From: JBFLXN01 sp040755715 [NCBI: Candidatus Edwardsbacteria bacterium]
GTDB lineage: Bacteria; Edwardsbacteria; AC1; JBFLXN01
DNA: 22,222 nucleotides
Direction of reading: 5' to 3'
NCBI GenBank assembly: GCA_040755715.1
Contig: JBFLXN010000029.1
Span: forward strand, 1 to 22,222
Shown: positions 1-6,450 of the stretch, piece by piece
Numbering within the stretch: position 1 is the stretch's first letter
Layout of the letters: each line of letters opens with the position of its first letter
Translations under genes and position numbers: made by a program
Notes under the pieces: generated by a model
Told to the model about the DNA's origin: nothing
Seen by the model: the letters and a program-made list of their open reading frames with translations, nothing else
Database searches by the model: none

Positions 1-263
1 ATTTGGAATTTATCGTTCTCGCAAAGGAAAAAGAAAATAAGAATAGAAAATGTCAAAGAGCAAAAACTTTGGCTTCCCTTATCAGGAACCAGTTATATTG
101 AAGTCTCTATTTTTCACCAGTAACTATCATATCTAAAAGCAACTGGACTGAAAGTGGGTTTACTATTGAACTTTGCAAAGGCGACATTAAAAATAAAGGG
201 TAGTAAATTAGGATATATTTCGTGTTTTCGTGCTTTCGTGGTCAAAATTATGAGAGGTAAAAA
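1..263. other. Gap before first gene; possible gene tail
   Basis: No complete gene is seen here. The + frame starting at base 1 is open until a TAA at 121-123 and could be the tail of a gene starting left of the window. Its translation (…LWLPLSGTSYIEVSIFHQ) is not one I recognise, and two other + frames also stay open for a short distance, so coding is undecided. The right part is A+T rich and ends in a TTCGTG-type repeat just before the first gene. Confidence 0.3.
217..243 (+). repeat. TTCGTG-type short dispersed repeat
   Basis: Three TCGTG units recur every 8 bases. Repeats of this style (CCACGAAAGCACGAAA on the other strand) are, from general experience, common in intergenic DNA of candidate-phylum genomes. 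It lies 20 bases upstream of the first gene, whose GAGAGG ribosome-binding site follows directly. Confidence 0.5.
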
Positions 264-1259
264 ATGCTAAACTTAGAGAAAATACCTCGTTTAAGAATTG
301 CTTTTCTTCCCACGCCATTGGAAGAAGCGGTCCATCTTCGTCGTAAGATAGGTGGGCCTCGTCTCTTTATCAAGCGAGACGACCAGACAGGTTTAGCCTT
401 AGGTGGCAATAAAGCGAGAAAACTTGAATTTCTGATGGCGGACGCACAGCGAAGAGAAGCTACGGTAGTGCTCACTGCCGGCGCCCCACAATCAAATCAT
501 GCCCGAATGACGGCGGCAGCGTGCGCCAAGTGGGGGATTAAATGTTATCTTCTTTTAGGCGGTCTGAAAGAATTACGCCGACGACAAGGAAATCTTCTAC
601 TGGATGAACTTCTAAATGCCCAAATAGAATTCACTGATGAAGAAAACAACGAACAACTCTTATTGATGATGAAAGAGAAAGCAAGAGAAATGAAGAAAAG
701 AGGAGAGATTCCTTATATAATTCCGGTTGGTGGTTCAAATCCTTTGGGAGCCTTGGGGTATGTAGCGGCAATGAGAGAATTATTAACTCAGACAAAAAAA
801 CTAGGGCTAAAGGTAGATTATCTTGTGCACGCCACCAGTTCAGGAGGAACTCAGGCAGGGCTCCTCCTCGCTAACAAAGCCTTGAAGACTGACATCAAAA
901 TTATGGGTATCAGCGTCAGCCCAGATAAGAAGACTGCGGCTAACCGAGTAGTAAAAATTGCCCGAGGAGCCGCAAAATTACTTAATCTTGATATTTCTAT
1001 TACTCCAAAAGATGTCTTGGTTTTTGACGAATACATTGGTAAAGGTTACGCCATTCCCAGTAGGGAAGGTTCCGAAGCAATTCGTTTGCTCGCTCAAGCT
1101 GAAGGAATTATTCTTGACCCAGTCTATACCGGCAAAGCGATGTCTGGTCTGATAGATTTAATTAAGGAAAAGAGATTTGACTCTAAAGAGACGGTAGTCT
1201 TTTTTCACACTGGCGGTTATCCCGGGCTTTTTGCCATTCCACCCTATCCAGCTAAATAA
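264..1259 (+). CDS. dcyD: D-cysteine desulfhydrase / ACC deaminase family PLP enzyme
   Basis: A 331-residue member of the fold-type II PLP family that contains D-cysteine desulfhydrase and 1-aminocyclopropane-1-carboxylate deaminase. The predicted PLP lysine is Lys50 in GGNKARKLEFL, the same position as Lys51 of Pseudomonas ACC deaminase. The substrate-side motif GAPQSNHARMTAA (about 73-85) and a phosphate-binding SSGGTQAG follow the family order. The length is normal. The likely reaction is D-cysteine to pyruvate, sulfide and ammonia, in the cytoplasm; ACC or another D-amino acid cannot be excluded from sequence alone. The ATG is preceded by GAGAGG six bases away. The next gene is an amino-acid-type ABC permease about 125 bases downstream, which would fit import and breakdown of an amino acid, but that link is inferred. 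Confidence 0.85.
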   Translation: MLNLEKIPRLRIAFLPTPLEEAVHLRRKIGGPRLFIKRDDQTGLALGGNKARKLEFLMADAQRREATVVLTAGAPQSNHARMTAAACAKWGIKCYLLLGGLKELRRRQGNLLLDELLNAQIEFTDEENNEQLLLMMKEKAREMKKRGEIPYIIPVGGSNPLGALGYVAAMRELLTQTKKLGLKVDYLVHATSSGGTQAGLLLANKALKTDIKIMGISVSPDKKTAANRVVKIARGAAKLLNLDISITPKDVLVFDEYIGKGYAIPSREGSEAIRLLAQAEGIILDPVYTGKAMSGLIDLIKEKRFDSKETVVFFHTGGYPGLFAIPPYPAK

Positions 1260-1386
1260 ATCAAAATTCAAATATCTCCGCCACAAACACGGCGGATCCG
1301 CCAATCATTTTGGCGGAAAAATGTAAAATGACATACCAAAATCCGTTTTGATTTTTGATATTTGATTTTTGAATTGCTTTGATAAG
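1260..1386. repeat. Composite repeat with GGCGGATCCGCC palindrome
   Basis: The gap holds a perfect 12-bp palindrome, GGCGGATCCGCC, at 1291-1302, with TCCGCC at 1277 and TGGCGGA at 1311 forming further inverted copies. A-T runs of the TTTGATTTTTGA kind follow, up to the start of livM. The same 12-bp palindrome followed by TCTGGCGGA recurs inside the CCA-adding enzyme gene at 13449-13460, so this is a mobile or dispersed sequence type. Confidence 0.6.
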
Positions 1387-2496
1387 ATGACTCACAAATT
1401 TTTCTCTCGGCTCTTCTGGCCAGTTTGGTTTGGCTTCCTGATGATTCCTTTCTTGAACTTAAAGATATTACTTCTTTTGGTGGGAGCGGGTTTGATTCTT
1501 TTTTTTATCTTTCCCTTTTTCTCCCCTTGGTTCAAAAAACTCCGATTTTCTCACCTTATGAAACCATGTTTTCCTTTTAAGCTCTCCTTTCCTTTAATCA
1601 TCATTTTATTTTTACTCTTTCTACTTATTCTACCTCTTTTTCTGAACCGCTACTTCCTTGATGTTTTGACAATTGCTGGCATCTATATTGTTTTGGCCTT
1701 AGGATTAAACATTGTCGTAGGGTTGAGTGGACTTTTGGTGTTAGGCTATATTGCTTTCTATGCTGTTGGGGCTTATGCCTATGCACTTCTTTCAAGACAC
1801 CAACACATTTCTTTCTTCTTGGTCTTACCGTTCGGAGCAGTTTTAGCCTTTATATTTGGAATCCTTTTAGGAATGCCTACCTTGCGCTTGCGAGGAGATT
1901 ACTTGGCTATTGTAACTTTAGGTTTTGGTGAGATGGTTAGAATTGTTCTCAATAACTGGGATTCGGTAACCGGTGGTCCCAATGGTATTTTACATATTGC
2001 CCGACCTAAGATAGGCGCACTCAATTTCAATCATCCAATTTATTACTATTATTCAATTCTTCTTTTTGTTATCCTGGCTAGTCTTATTGTTTACCGATTG
2101 AATAATTCTCGCATTGGCAGGGCTTGGGTATCCATTCGTGAGGACGAGCTCGCTGCTGAAGCTAGTGGAATTGATACCACTCGGTTGAAGCTTTTAGCCT
2201 TTGCTCTCAGTGCCTCTTTCGCCGGAACTATGGGTGTCTTCTTTGCTGCTAAAATGACCTTTGTCTCGCCAGAGAGTTTTACCTTTTGGGAATCAGTAAT
2301 GGTCCTTTGTATGGTAGTGCTCGGTGGAATGGGTTCAATTCCCGGAGTCATTCTCGGAGCGACCGCTTTAATTATTTTACCAGAGGCATTAAGAAAATTT
2401 CAACTCTACCGTATGCTTATTTTTGGAGCAACGATGGTATTGATGATGGCTTTTCGCCCTCAGGGATTAATTCCCAGTCAAAGAAAATCGCCCTGA
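1387..2496 (+). CDS. livM: Branched-chain amino acid ABC transporter permease LivM
   Basis: An inner-membrane permease of the LivM type. It has about ten hydrophobic segments, the family core ALGLNIVVGLSGLLVLGYIA, the GDYLAIVTLGFGEMVRI segment, and the cytoplasmic coupling motif GRAWVSIREDELAAEASGID that contacts the ATPase. It ends with the typical LILPEALRKF…FRPQGL. Three extra hydrophobic stretches at the N-terminus resemble the long N-terminal extension of enterobacterial LivM. I place the start at the ATG at 1387. A TTG at 1369 extends the frame by six residues but lies inside an A-T-rich repeat, and neither start has a strong Shine-Dalgarno. The sister permease LivH, which should pair with LivM, is not adjacent. 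Confidence 0.9.
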   Translation: MTHKFFSRLFWPVWFGFLMIPFLNLKILLLLVGAGLILFFIFPFFSPWFKKLRFSHLMKPCFPFKLSFPLIIILFLLFLLILPLFLNRYFLDVLTIAGIYIVLALGLNIVVGLSGLLVLGYIAFYAVGAYAYALLSRHQHISFFLVLPFGAVLAFIFGILLGMPTLRLRGDYLAIVTLGFGEMVRIVLNNWDSVTGGPNGILHIARPKIGALNFNHPIYYYYSILLFVILASLIVYRLNNSRIGRAWVSIREDELAAEASGIDTTRLKLLAFALSASFAGTMGVFFAAKMTFVSPESFTFWESVMVLCMVVLGGMGSIPGVILGATALIILPEALRKFQLYRMLIFGATMVLMMAFRPQGLIPSQRKSP

Positions 2497-2504
2497 TGCA
2501 CTGA

Positions 2505-2768
2505 CCCCGACGAAAGTCGGGGGAAGGGTTAATGGGCAGATTTTCCTTGACCCGTCCACCCCGCATATTTTCCTAGTGGGTCAAAGAAGAAAAACGGAAC
2601 TACTCGCACGACTTTGTTAAAATTTTGTCTAAAATTGGCACGATTTATCCTGAACGGAGTGAAGGAAAATCAACACTGACAAGCGTTTAAGCCTTCTGGG
2701 CTTGTTCTTCTCTTGTCCCCCGACAAGTCGGGGGAAGAAAGACAGCCCAAGCCCCGATAAATCGGGGC
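2505..2768. repeat. Three CCCCGA/TCGGGG mini-palindromes
   Basis: Three short perfect hairpins lie here. CCCCGAC-GAAA-GTCGGGG at 2505-2522 has a GNRA-type loop. CCCCCGAC-AA-GTCGGGGG is at 2717-2734, and GCCCCGAT-AA-ATCGGGGC is at 2751-2768. Related copies occur at 2993-3011, 9823-9837, 9950-9970 and 16061-16078. Confidence 0.8.
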
Positions 2769-2870
2769 TTCAGGGCATCCTCAAAAGCACACAAGAAAAG
2801 TGCCTCATAGGCTTATATTATTGTGCCAGAAGGCTTCCAGGCAGATTTTGAGCCAAAATTTAACAAAGCA
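2611..2870. repeat. Imperfect long inverted repeat between livM and livG
   Basis: Outer arms ACTTTGTTAAAATTTTG (2611-2627) and CCAAAATTTAACAAAGC (2853-2869) are near-complementary. Inside them, AGCCTTCTGG (2690-2699) and CCAGAAGGCT (2826-2835) are perfectly complementary, and TCTCTTGT near 2711 has a partner in ACAAGAAAAG near 2792. Two mini-palindromes sit in the interior. No open frame of note crosses it. It could be a MITE-like element or a structured transcript in the livM-livG gap. Confidence 0.5.
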
Positions 2871-2980
2871 CTGTACTCGATTCAAAAGTAGAGAATAGAA
2901 AGTAGCCAGCCCCGTTAGAAATAAAATTTCTAAACCGGGCAAGCAACGAGAATTAGGGTAAGTTTACTGGGTTTACACAG

Positions 2981-3023
2981 TTTATTGAGTTCGTCCCGAT
3001 GAAATCGGGACAAACTCAATAAA
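2981..3023. repeat. 19-bp-stem hairpin with nested mini-palindrome
   Basis: TTTATTGAGTT (2981-2991) pairs perfectly with AACTCAATAAA (3013-3023). Enclosed within it, GTCCCGAT (2993-3000) pairs with ATCGGGAC (3004-3011) around a GAA loop. AACCCAATAAACCC-type tandem units follow to about 3060, then TACTTGCTACTCACTACTTG. The rest of 2497-3126 holds no gene that I can support. Transcription from livM to livG would have to pass through this hairpin. Confidence 0.75.
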
Positions 3024-3126
3024 CCCAACGAACCCAATAAACCCAACAAACCCAATTAACTGAATACTCTCTACTTGCTACTCACTACTTGCCGACCCCA
3101 ATGAAAATCGGGGGAGGCTTACCTTC

Positions 3127-3882
3127 ATGCTATTGGAAGCAAAACACATTTCCAAAACCTTTGGTGGATTGAAGGCCCTTCAGAATCTTGACCTTCAAAT
3201 CTTAAGTGGTGAGATTGTCGGTTTGATTGGACCCAATGGTGCTGGCAAGACTACTTTTTTCAACTGCCTCACCGGAACATTCTCACCTACGCAAGGAGAA
3301 ATTTTTTTCAAAGAAAAACATAACTTGGTTGGAATGAGGGCTCATGAAATTACTGAATTGGGTATCGCCAGAACATTTCAAAATATCCGACTCTTTAAGG
3401 AAATGACTGCTTTAGAAAATGTGATGGTTGGCAGACATTGCCGGACAAAATCAGGAATTTTCGGTGCCGTCTTGCAGATGCCACAAGTAAAATTAGAAGA
3501 AAAAACCATTGCAGAAAATGCTTACAGCCTTCTTGAATTTGTGGGCTTAGAAAATCATGCTGGAGAGTTAGCCAGAAATCTTCCTTATGGCTATCAACGA
3601 AGATTAGAAATTGCCCGAGCCTTATCCACCGAACCACTGCTACTTTGCCTTGATGAACCAGCCGCGGGAATGAATCCGCAAGAGGTCAAAGAACTAATGG
3701 AACTAATCCGAAAGATTAGAAATCAAGGAATTACCATTCTACTTATTGAGCATCATATGAGAGTAGTGATGGGGATTTGTGAGCGGATTGCCGTCTTGGA
3801 CTACGGAATAAAGATTGCGGAAGGAACACCAGAGGAAGTGCAAAATGACCCAAAAGTGATTGAAGCCTATTTAGGAGCCTAG
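3127..3882 (+). CDS. livG: Branched-chain amino acid ABC transporter ATPase LivG
   Basis: A 251-residue ATP-binding subunit with every expected motif: Walker A GPNGAGKTT (35-43), Q-loop ARTFQNIRLF (81-90), ABC signature LPYGYQRRLEIARAL (152-166, the YGxQ variant usual in LivG), Walker B LLLCLDEPAAGMN (171-183) and H-loop LLIEHHM (205-211). The C-terminus EGTPEEVQNDPKVIEAYLG is characteristic of LivG. It acts on the cytoplasmic face and powers import through the LivM-type permease upstream. It is separated from livM by about 630 bases of repeats, and no LivF follows; a lipoprotein gene does. Either the second ATPase and permease are encoded elsewhere or the locus has been broken up. Confidence 0.93.
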   Translation: MLLEAKHISKTFGGLKALQNLDLQILSGEIVGLIGPNGAGKTTFFNCLTGTFSPTQGEIFFKEKHNLVGMRAHEITELGIARTFQNIRLFKEMTALENVMVGRHCRTKSGIFGAVLQMPQVKLEEKTIAENAYSLLEFVGLENHAGELARNLPYGYQRRLEIARALSTEPLLLCLDEPAAGMNPQEVKELMELIRKIRNQGITILLIEHHMRVVMGICERIAVLDYGIKIAEGTPEEVQNDPKVIEAYLGA

Positions 3883-3896
3883 GAATTTGAATAAAG

Positions 3897-3926
3897 CCAC
3901 AGATTCACACAGAATAACACAGAAAA
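3897..3926. repeat. CACAGATT-type dispersed repeat
   Basis: CCACAGATTCACACAGAATAACACAGAAAA is built of units of about 10 bases around CACAGA. It lies between livG and the lipoprotein start. Other members are at 4484, 5739, 9803, 11219, 13066 and about 21459. Confidence 0.7.
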
Positions 3927-3951
3927 GTAGAAATTGATAGAAATTTTTGGA

Positions 3952-4476
3952 ATGTATAAAAAAATATGTTGGATTTTGCTGGTGGCGGTTTGTCTTTTGT
4001 TTAGCGGGTGCTGGAATCCATTTAGTCCACCCCGAGCTACTTCTAAAAAACCAGTCTTTTTAGACCGCAGTACGCCCGAAGGACTGCTCTTTGCTTTAGT
4101 CTATACTTATAATCATAAGGATATTGATGGTTATCTGGCTTGCCTGGCTGACAGTTTCCGCTTTGAGTTTGCCCGAACTGACTCAAGTTATCTCTGGGAA
4201 CAAGGTATTTTTCAACTCTGGTGGGGTAAAGATAAAGAGGAACTGGCTACACGTAATCTATTTATTGAAAGACAATCAATTGAACTCACTCTGGCGACGA
4301 CATCCTGGTACAAATGGCAAAGCGATACCACTATCCAATGGACTAGAAGATATTATACGCTCTCCTTAGATGGAAGTCCACCAGATGAAATAAGTGGGTA
4401 TGCTACTTTTTTTGTAAAACAGGGAACGGATTTGCTCTGGCAAATTATCAGGTGGGTTGATGAAGCAAAACTATGA
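3952..4476 (+). CDS. Small putative lipoprotein, NTF2-like
   Basis: About 174 residues from the ATG at 3952. The N-terminus MYKKICWILLVAVCLLFSGC is a classical lipoprotein signal peptide with a lipobox ending at Cys20, so the mature protein should be lipid-anchored. A TTG at 3934 would add six residues before the signal peptide and is less likely. The mature part (STPEGLLFALVYTYNHKDIDGYLACLADSF near its start, WQIIRWVDEA at its end) has the pattern of SnoaL/NTF2-like fold lipoproteins: an initial helix pair with a Y-N-x-K-D turn, then a beta-rich half. That assignment is a guess from pattern, and no function can be stated. Its end overlaps the following deacetylase gene by 17 bases, so the two are probably cotranscribed. 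Confidence 0.7.
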   Translation: MYKKICWILLVAVCLLFSGCWNPFSPPRATSKKPVFLDRSTPEGLLFALVYTYNHKDIDGYLACLADSFRFEFARTDSSYLWEQGIFQLWWGKDKEELATRNLFIERQSIELTLATTSWYKWQSDTTIQWTRRYYTLSLDGSPPDEISGYATFFVKQGTDLLWQIIRWVDEAKL

Positions 4477-5635
4477 GAGAAGTAATCACAGACCAGCACA
4501 GACTGGCAAAAGTTCTCAATATCCCGCGCGTTTCTTTCTGTTCAAAAGACGAAAGATAAAGGGAAAGAACAGGTCAAGCCCATGGCCACTTTTTGTTGTT
4601 TTTCTTTTGCTCTCTGTTGGAGCATTTTTTTTATGGTCTAATACCAAAACTGACTACCGCAGGAACTCGGTTGAACTGGAGATTATGGTTGAACAGGAAT
4701 TACAGAAATTGGGTTTCGCCCAGAGAAGGATTGTGCAATCTGATTCCACTCTAGTTAGGGAAATAATTGAGATTCCGGATTCTGTCTCACTTATTGCCTG
4801 TAATTTAGCGATTTCTCAAGTGGTCAAAAGGCAAAGAGGAAAGATTGTCAGCGCTGAAGAGGATAGACGAAGGAGAAGACTTCTCCTGAAATTCGCTATC
4901 AAGACCAAGCCTCCACAAAATTGGGAGTTCGTTTTCGTTCAGAAGAAGGAGGAAAAGGTCATCAAAAAGGCAAAAAGAATTGCTTTGGTCATTGACGATT
5001 TTGGTAATGAGAACAATTCGTTGATACAGTCTTTTTTGAATTTTGCGTTTCCTCTAACCTTAGCCATTCTGCCAAACGCTCGTTATGCAAAACTACTGGC
5101 CTTAGAGGCCGTGCGAAAACAAAAGGAAGTCATTTTGCATCTGCCAATGGAGCCTAAAGGTTACCCTCAAGAGGATCCAGGGGAAGGAGCAATCTTTGTG
5201 GATCTAACGAATAGTGAAATAAGGAAGCGTCTCAAAAGAAATCTGGAGTCAGTCCCCGAAGCAAAAGGAGTGAGTAATCACATGGGTTCCAGGGCTACTG
5301 AAGACCCGGTGGTGATGACTACAGTCTTAAAACAGATAAAGAAGAGAAATCTTTATTTCCTTGATAGTAAAACTACACCTTATTCAGTGGTTCAGCGGGT
5401 GGCTCAGAAATTGGAAGCAAAAACAGCCGAAAGTCGGTTTTTCTTTGATGAGAAAGACGATTACATTTCCATCAAAGATAGATTAGAACAATTAGTCAGA
5501 ATTGCAGAAAAAGAAGGACAGGCGATTGGGATTGGACATCTTAAATTGAATACTCTAATTGTTCTGAAAGAAGTTTTACCAAAATTAAAAGAAGAGGGTT
5601 TTGAGTTTGTGTTTGTTTCTGAGTTAGCAAAATAG
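4460..5635 (+). CDS. Divergent polysaccharide deacetylase family protein (YibQ-like)
   Basis: 391 residues from the ATG at 4460. AGGTGGG lies just upstream, inside the end of the lipoprotein gene. One membrane segment at about 43-59 (PLFVVFLLLSVGAFFLW) follows a basic N-terminus, so the bulk is predicted to be periplasmic. The C-terminal half is the divergent polysaccharide deacetylase (DUF610) domain: IALVIDDFG (174-182, metal/catalytic Asp region), LAILPN, ILHLPMEP (225-232), NHMGSRAT (273-280), FLDSKTT (300-306) and AIGIGH. The middle, about 70-170, has paired repeats of a small alpha-beta pattern and no domain I can name. Residues 9-18 are encoded by a CACAGA-type dispersed repeat, suggesting that the cytoplasmic N-terminus has been altered by repeat sequence. 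The role is probably envelope glycan or peptidoglycan modification; the substrate is unknown. Confidence 0.85.
   Translation: MKQNYERSNHRPAQTGKSSQYPARFFLFKRRKIKGKNRSSPWPLFVVFLLLSVGAFFLWSNTKTDYRRNSVELEIMVEQELQKLGFAQRRIVQSDSTLVREIIEIPDSVSLIACNLAISQVVKRQRGKIVSAEEDRRRRRLLLKFAIKTKPPQNWEFVFVQKKEEKVIKKAKRIALVIDDFGNENNSLIQSFLNFAFPLTLAILPNARYAKLLALEAVRKQKEVILHLPMEPKGYPQEDPGEGAIFVDLTNSEIRKRLKRNLESVPEAKGVSNHMGSRATEDPVVMTTVLKQIKKRNLYFLDSKTTPYSVVQRVAQKLEAKTAESRFFFDEKDDYISIKDRLEQLVRIAEKEGQAIGIGHLKLNTLIVLKEVLPKLKEEGFEFVFVSELAK
4484..4506. repeat. CACAGA-type repeat inside deacetylase N-terminus
   Basis: AATCACAGACC followed by AGCACAGACTGG matches the local CACAGATTAGCACAGATT family. Here it is read as residues SNHRPAQTG of the deacetylase, before its membrane segment. 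Confidence 0.5.
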
Positions 5636-5781
5636 AACCGTCCTCTGCCCGCCTCCTGCCATGACGGGATTTGGTAGCCAGGTGTTTAATCCGTGATTTC
5701 ATAGAGAAAAACACGGGCAAGGGTTATTTCAACAGCCTGAATCTGTGAAAATCTGTGTAATCTGTGGTTTTTTAGTGAGGA
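5636..5781. repeat. Gap with AATCTGTG-type dispersed repeat at 5739-5774
   Basis: The space between the convergent genes ends in GAATCTGTGAAAATCTGTG plus TAATCTGTGG and a T run. This is the reverse orientation of the CACAGATT family. The T run could help end transcription of the deacetylase operon, but I see no stable hairpin before it. Confidence 0.6.
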
Positions 5782-6195
5782 TTACTTATAGGGCTCTCTC
5801 AAGAATACGTTGCGAACCATCTGGTCAACAGCGGGACGATTTGACTTGCGAGGATGGGCCAACCGGTATTCTTTAGATTCGCGAATCGCCTTGTTGATTT
5901 CAAAAGTGGTTTGTCTGCTAAGGCGAGGATACGGTTTCTCTGGATCGAATATAATCAGCTCGTCATCCAGGTGAACTTCAAGCAGCTCTATTGCCTGGTC
6001 CATCTTCCCCGTTCTTAAATGCCTCAGCATCACAACATGTGACTGAATGTTCCTGGCGTCTTTAGATAGACATTGGTCAAGGATAAAGCATGCTCCAAAG
6101 TGAAAACCACCATAGCCACCGATTGCGAGACCGACAACGGTCCCCACGAGAAAAGCGAGGGCAAAACCCAGTAATAACTTACCTTTGCCTGCCAT
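5782..6195 (-). CDS. Small membrane-anchored protein of unknown function
   Basis: 137 residues. A hydrophobic N-terminal segment (LLLGFALAFLVGTVVGLAIGG) is probably an uncleaved anchor or signal. It is followed by FHFGACFILDQC and a helical region, MLRHLRTGKMDQAIELLEVHLDDELI, which resembles small orphan proteins with a single helix-turn-helix pair. I do not recognise a named family. Two sampled 60-base lines of the gene (5821-5880 and 6001-6060) are 52 and 48 percent G+C, against about 40 percent in a sampled line of the neighbouring gene. Its N-terminal side carries an attC-like palindrome, and it stands alone between unrelated genes. These points suggest horizontal acquisition, perhaps as an integron-type cassette. 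Confidence 0.6.
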   Translation of the reverse strand: MAGKGKLLLGFALAFLVGTVVGLAIGGYGGFHFGACFILDQCLSKDARNIQSHVVMLRHLRTGKMDQAIELLEVHLDDELIIFDPEKPYPRLSRQTTFEINKAIRESKEYRLAHPRKSNRPAVDQMVRNVFLREPYK

Positions 6196-6210
6196 ACCAG
6201 CTGACCTCCC

Positions 6211-6279
6211 GTCTGCTTCGCCTGATGACCAAAATCAACAGCGGTGCTTCATACCGCCCGCTTGAGGCAGTTGTTAGAC
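6211..6279 (-). other. attC-like imperfect palindrome upstream of the orphan gene
   Basis: Read on the minus strand it begins GTCTAACAACTGCCTCAAG, which fits the integron core-site consensus RYYYAAC followed by an attC-like arm. It has a central hairpin (GCGGT 6241-6245 with ACCGC 6253-6257, extended by AGCGG/CGCT and TCA/TGA) and ends in a degenerate partner arm (…CAGGCGAAGCAGAC). The distal end lacks a clear GTTRRRY. No second site is seen at the 3' side of the gene, and no integrase is in the window. This is a resemblance, not proof. Confidence 0.35.
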
Positions 6280-6450
6280 GAAAACAGAACCGTTCTGTCT
6301 TCTCTTCATTTCATTTCTCTAAAATTTACTTTCTTGTGAAACATTTGCCCAAATGAGTCTGTTAACTTTATCGTTGCTTTCTCATCACAGTTCAAAGAGT
6401 CTATTGCAATATTGAAAAAAAATGGAATAAAAGTGAAAGCGACATAGGCG
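6280..6450. other. Gap without recognised features
   Basis: A short palindrome, ACAGAA-CCG-TTCTGT, at 6284-6298 is followed by about 150 A+T-rich bases. No open frame or promoter convinces me. AGAACCGT at 6287 also occurs right after the deacetylase stop near 5634, but an 8-bp match can be chance. Confidence 0.4.

Noticed and set aside
1-123. Possible C-terminal end of an upstream gene
   Set aside because: It is too short, and two other frames are also open nearby; it is kept only as a remark.
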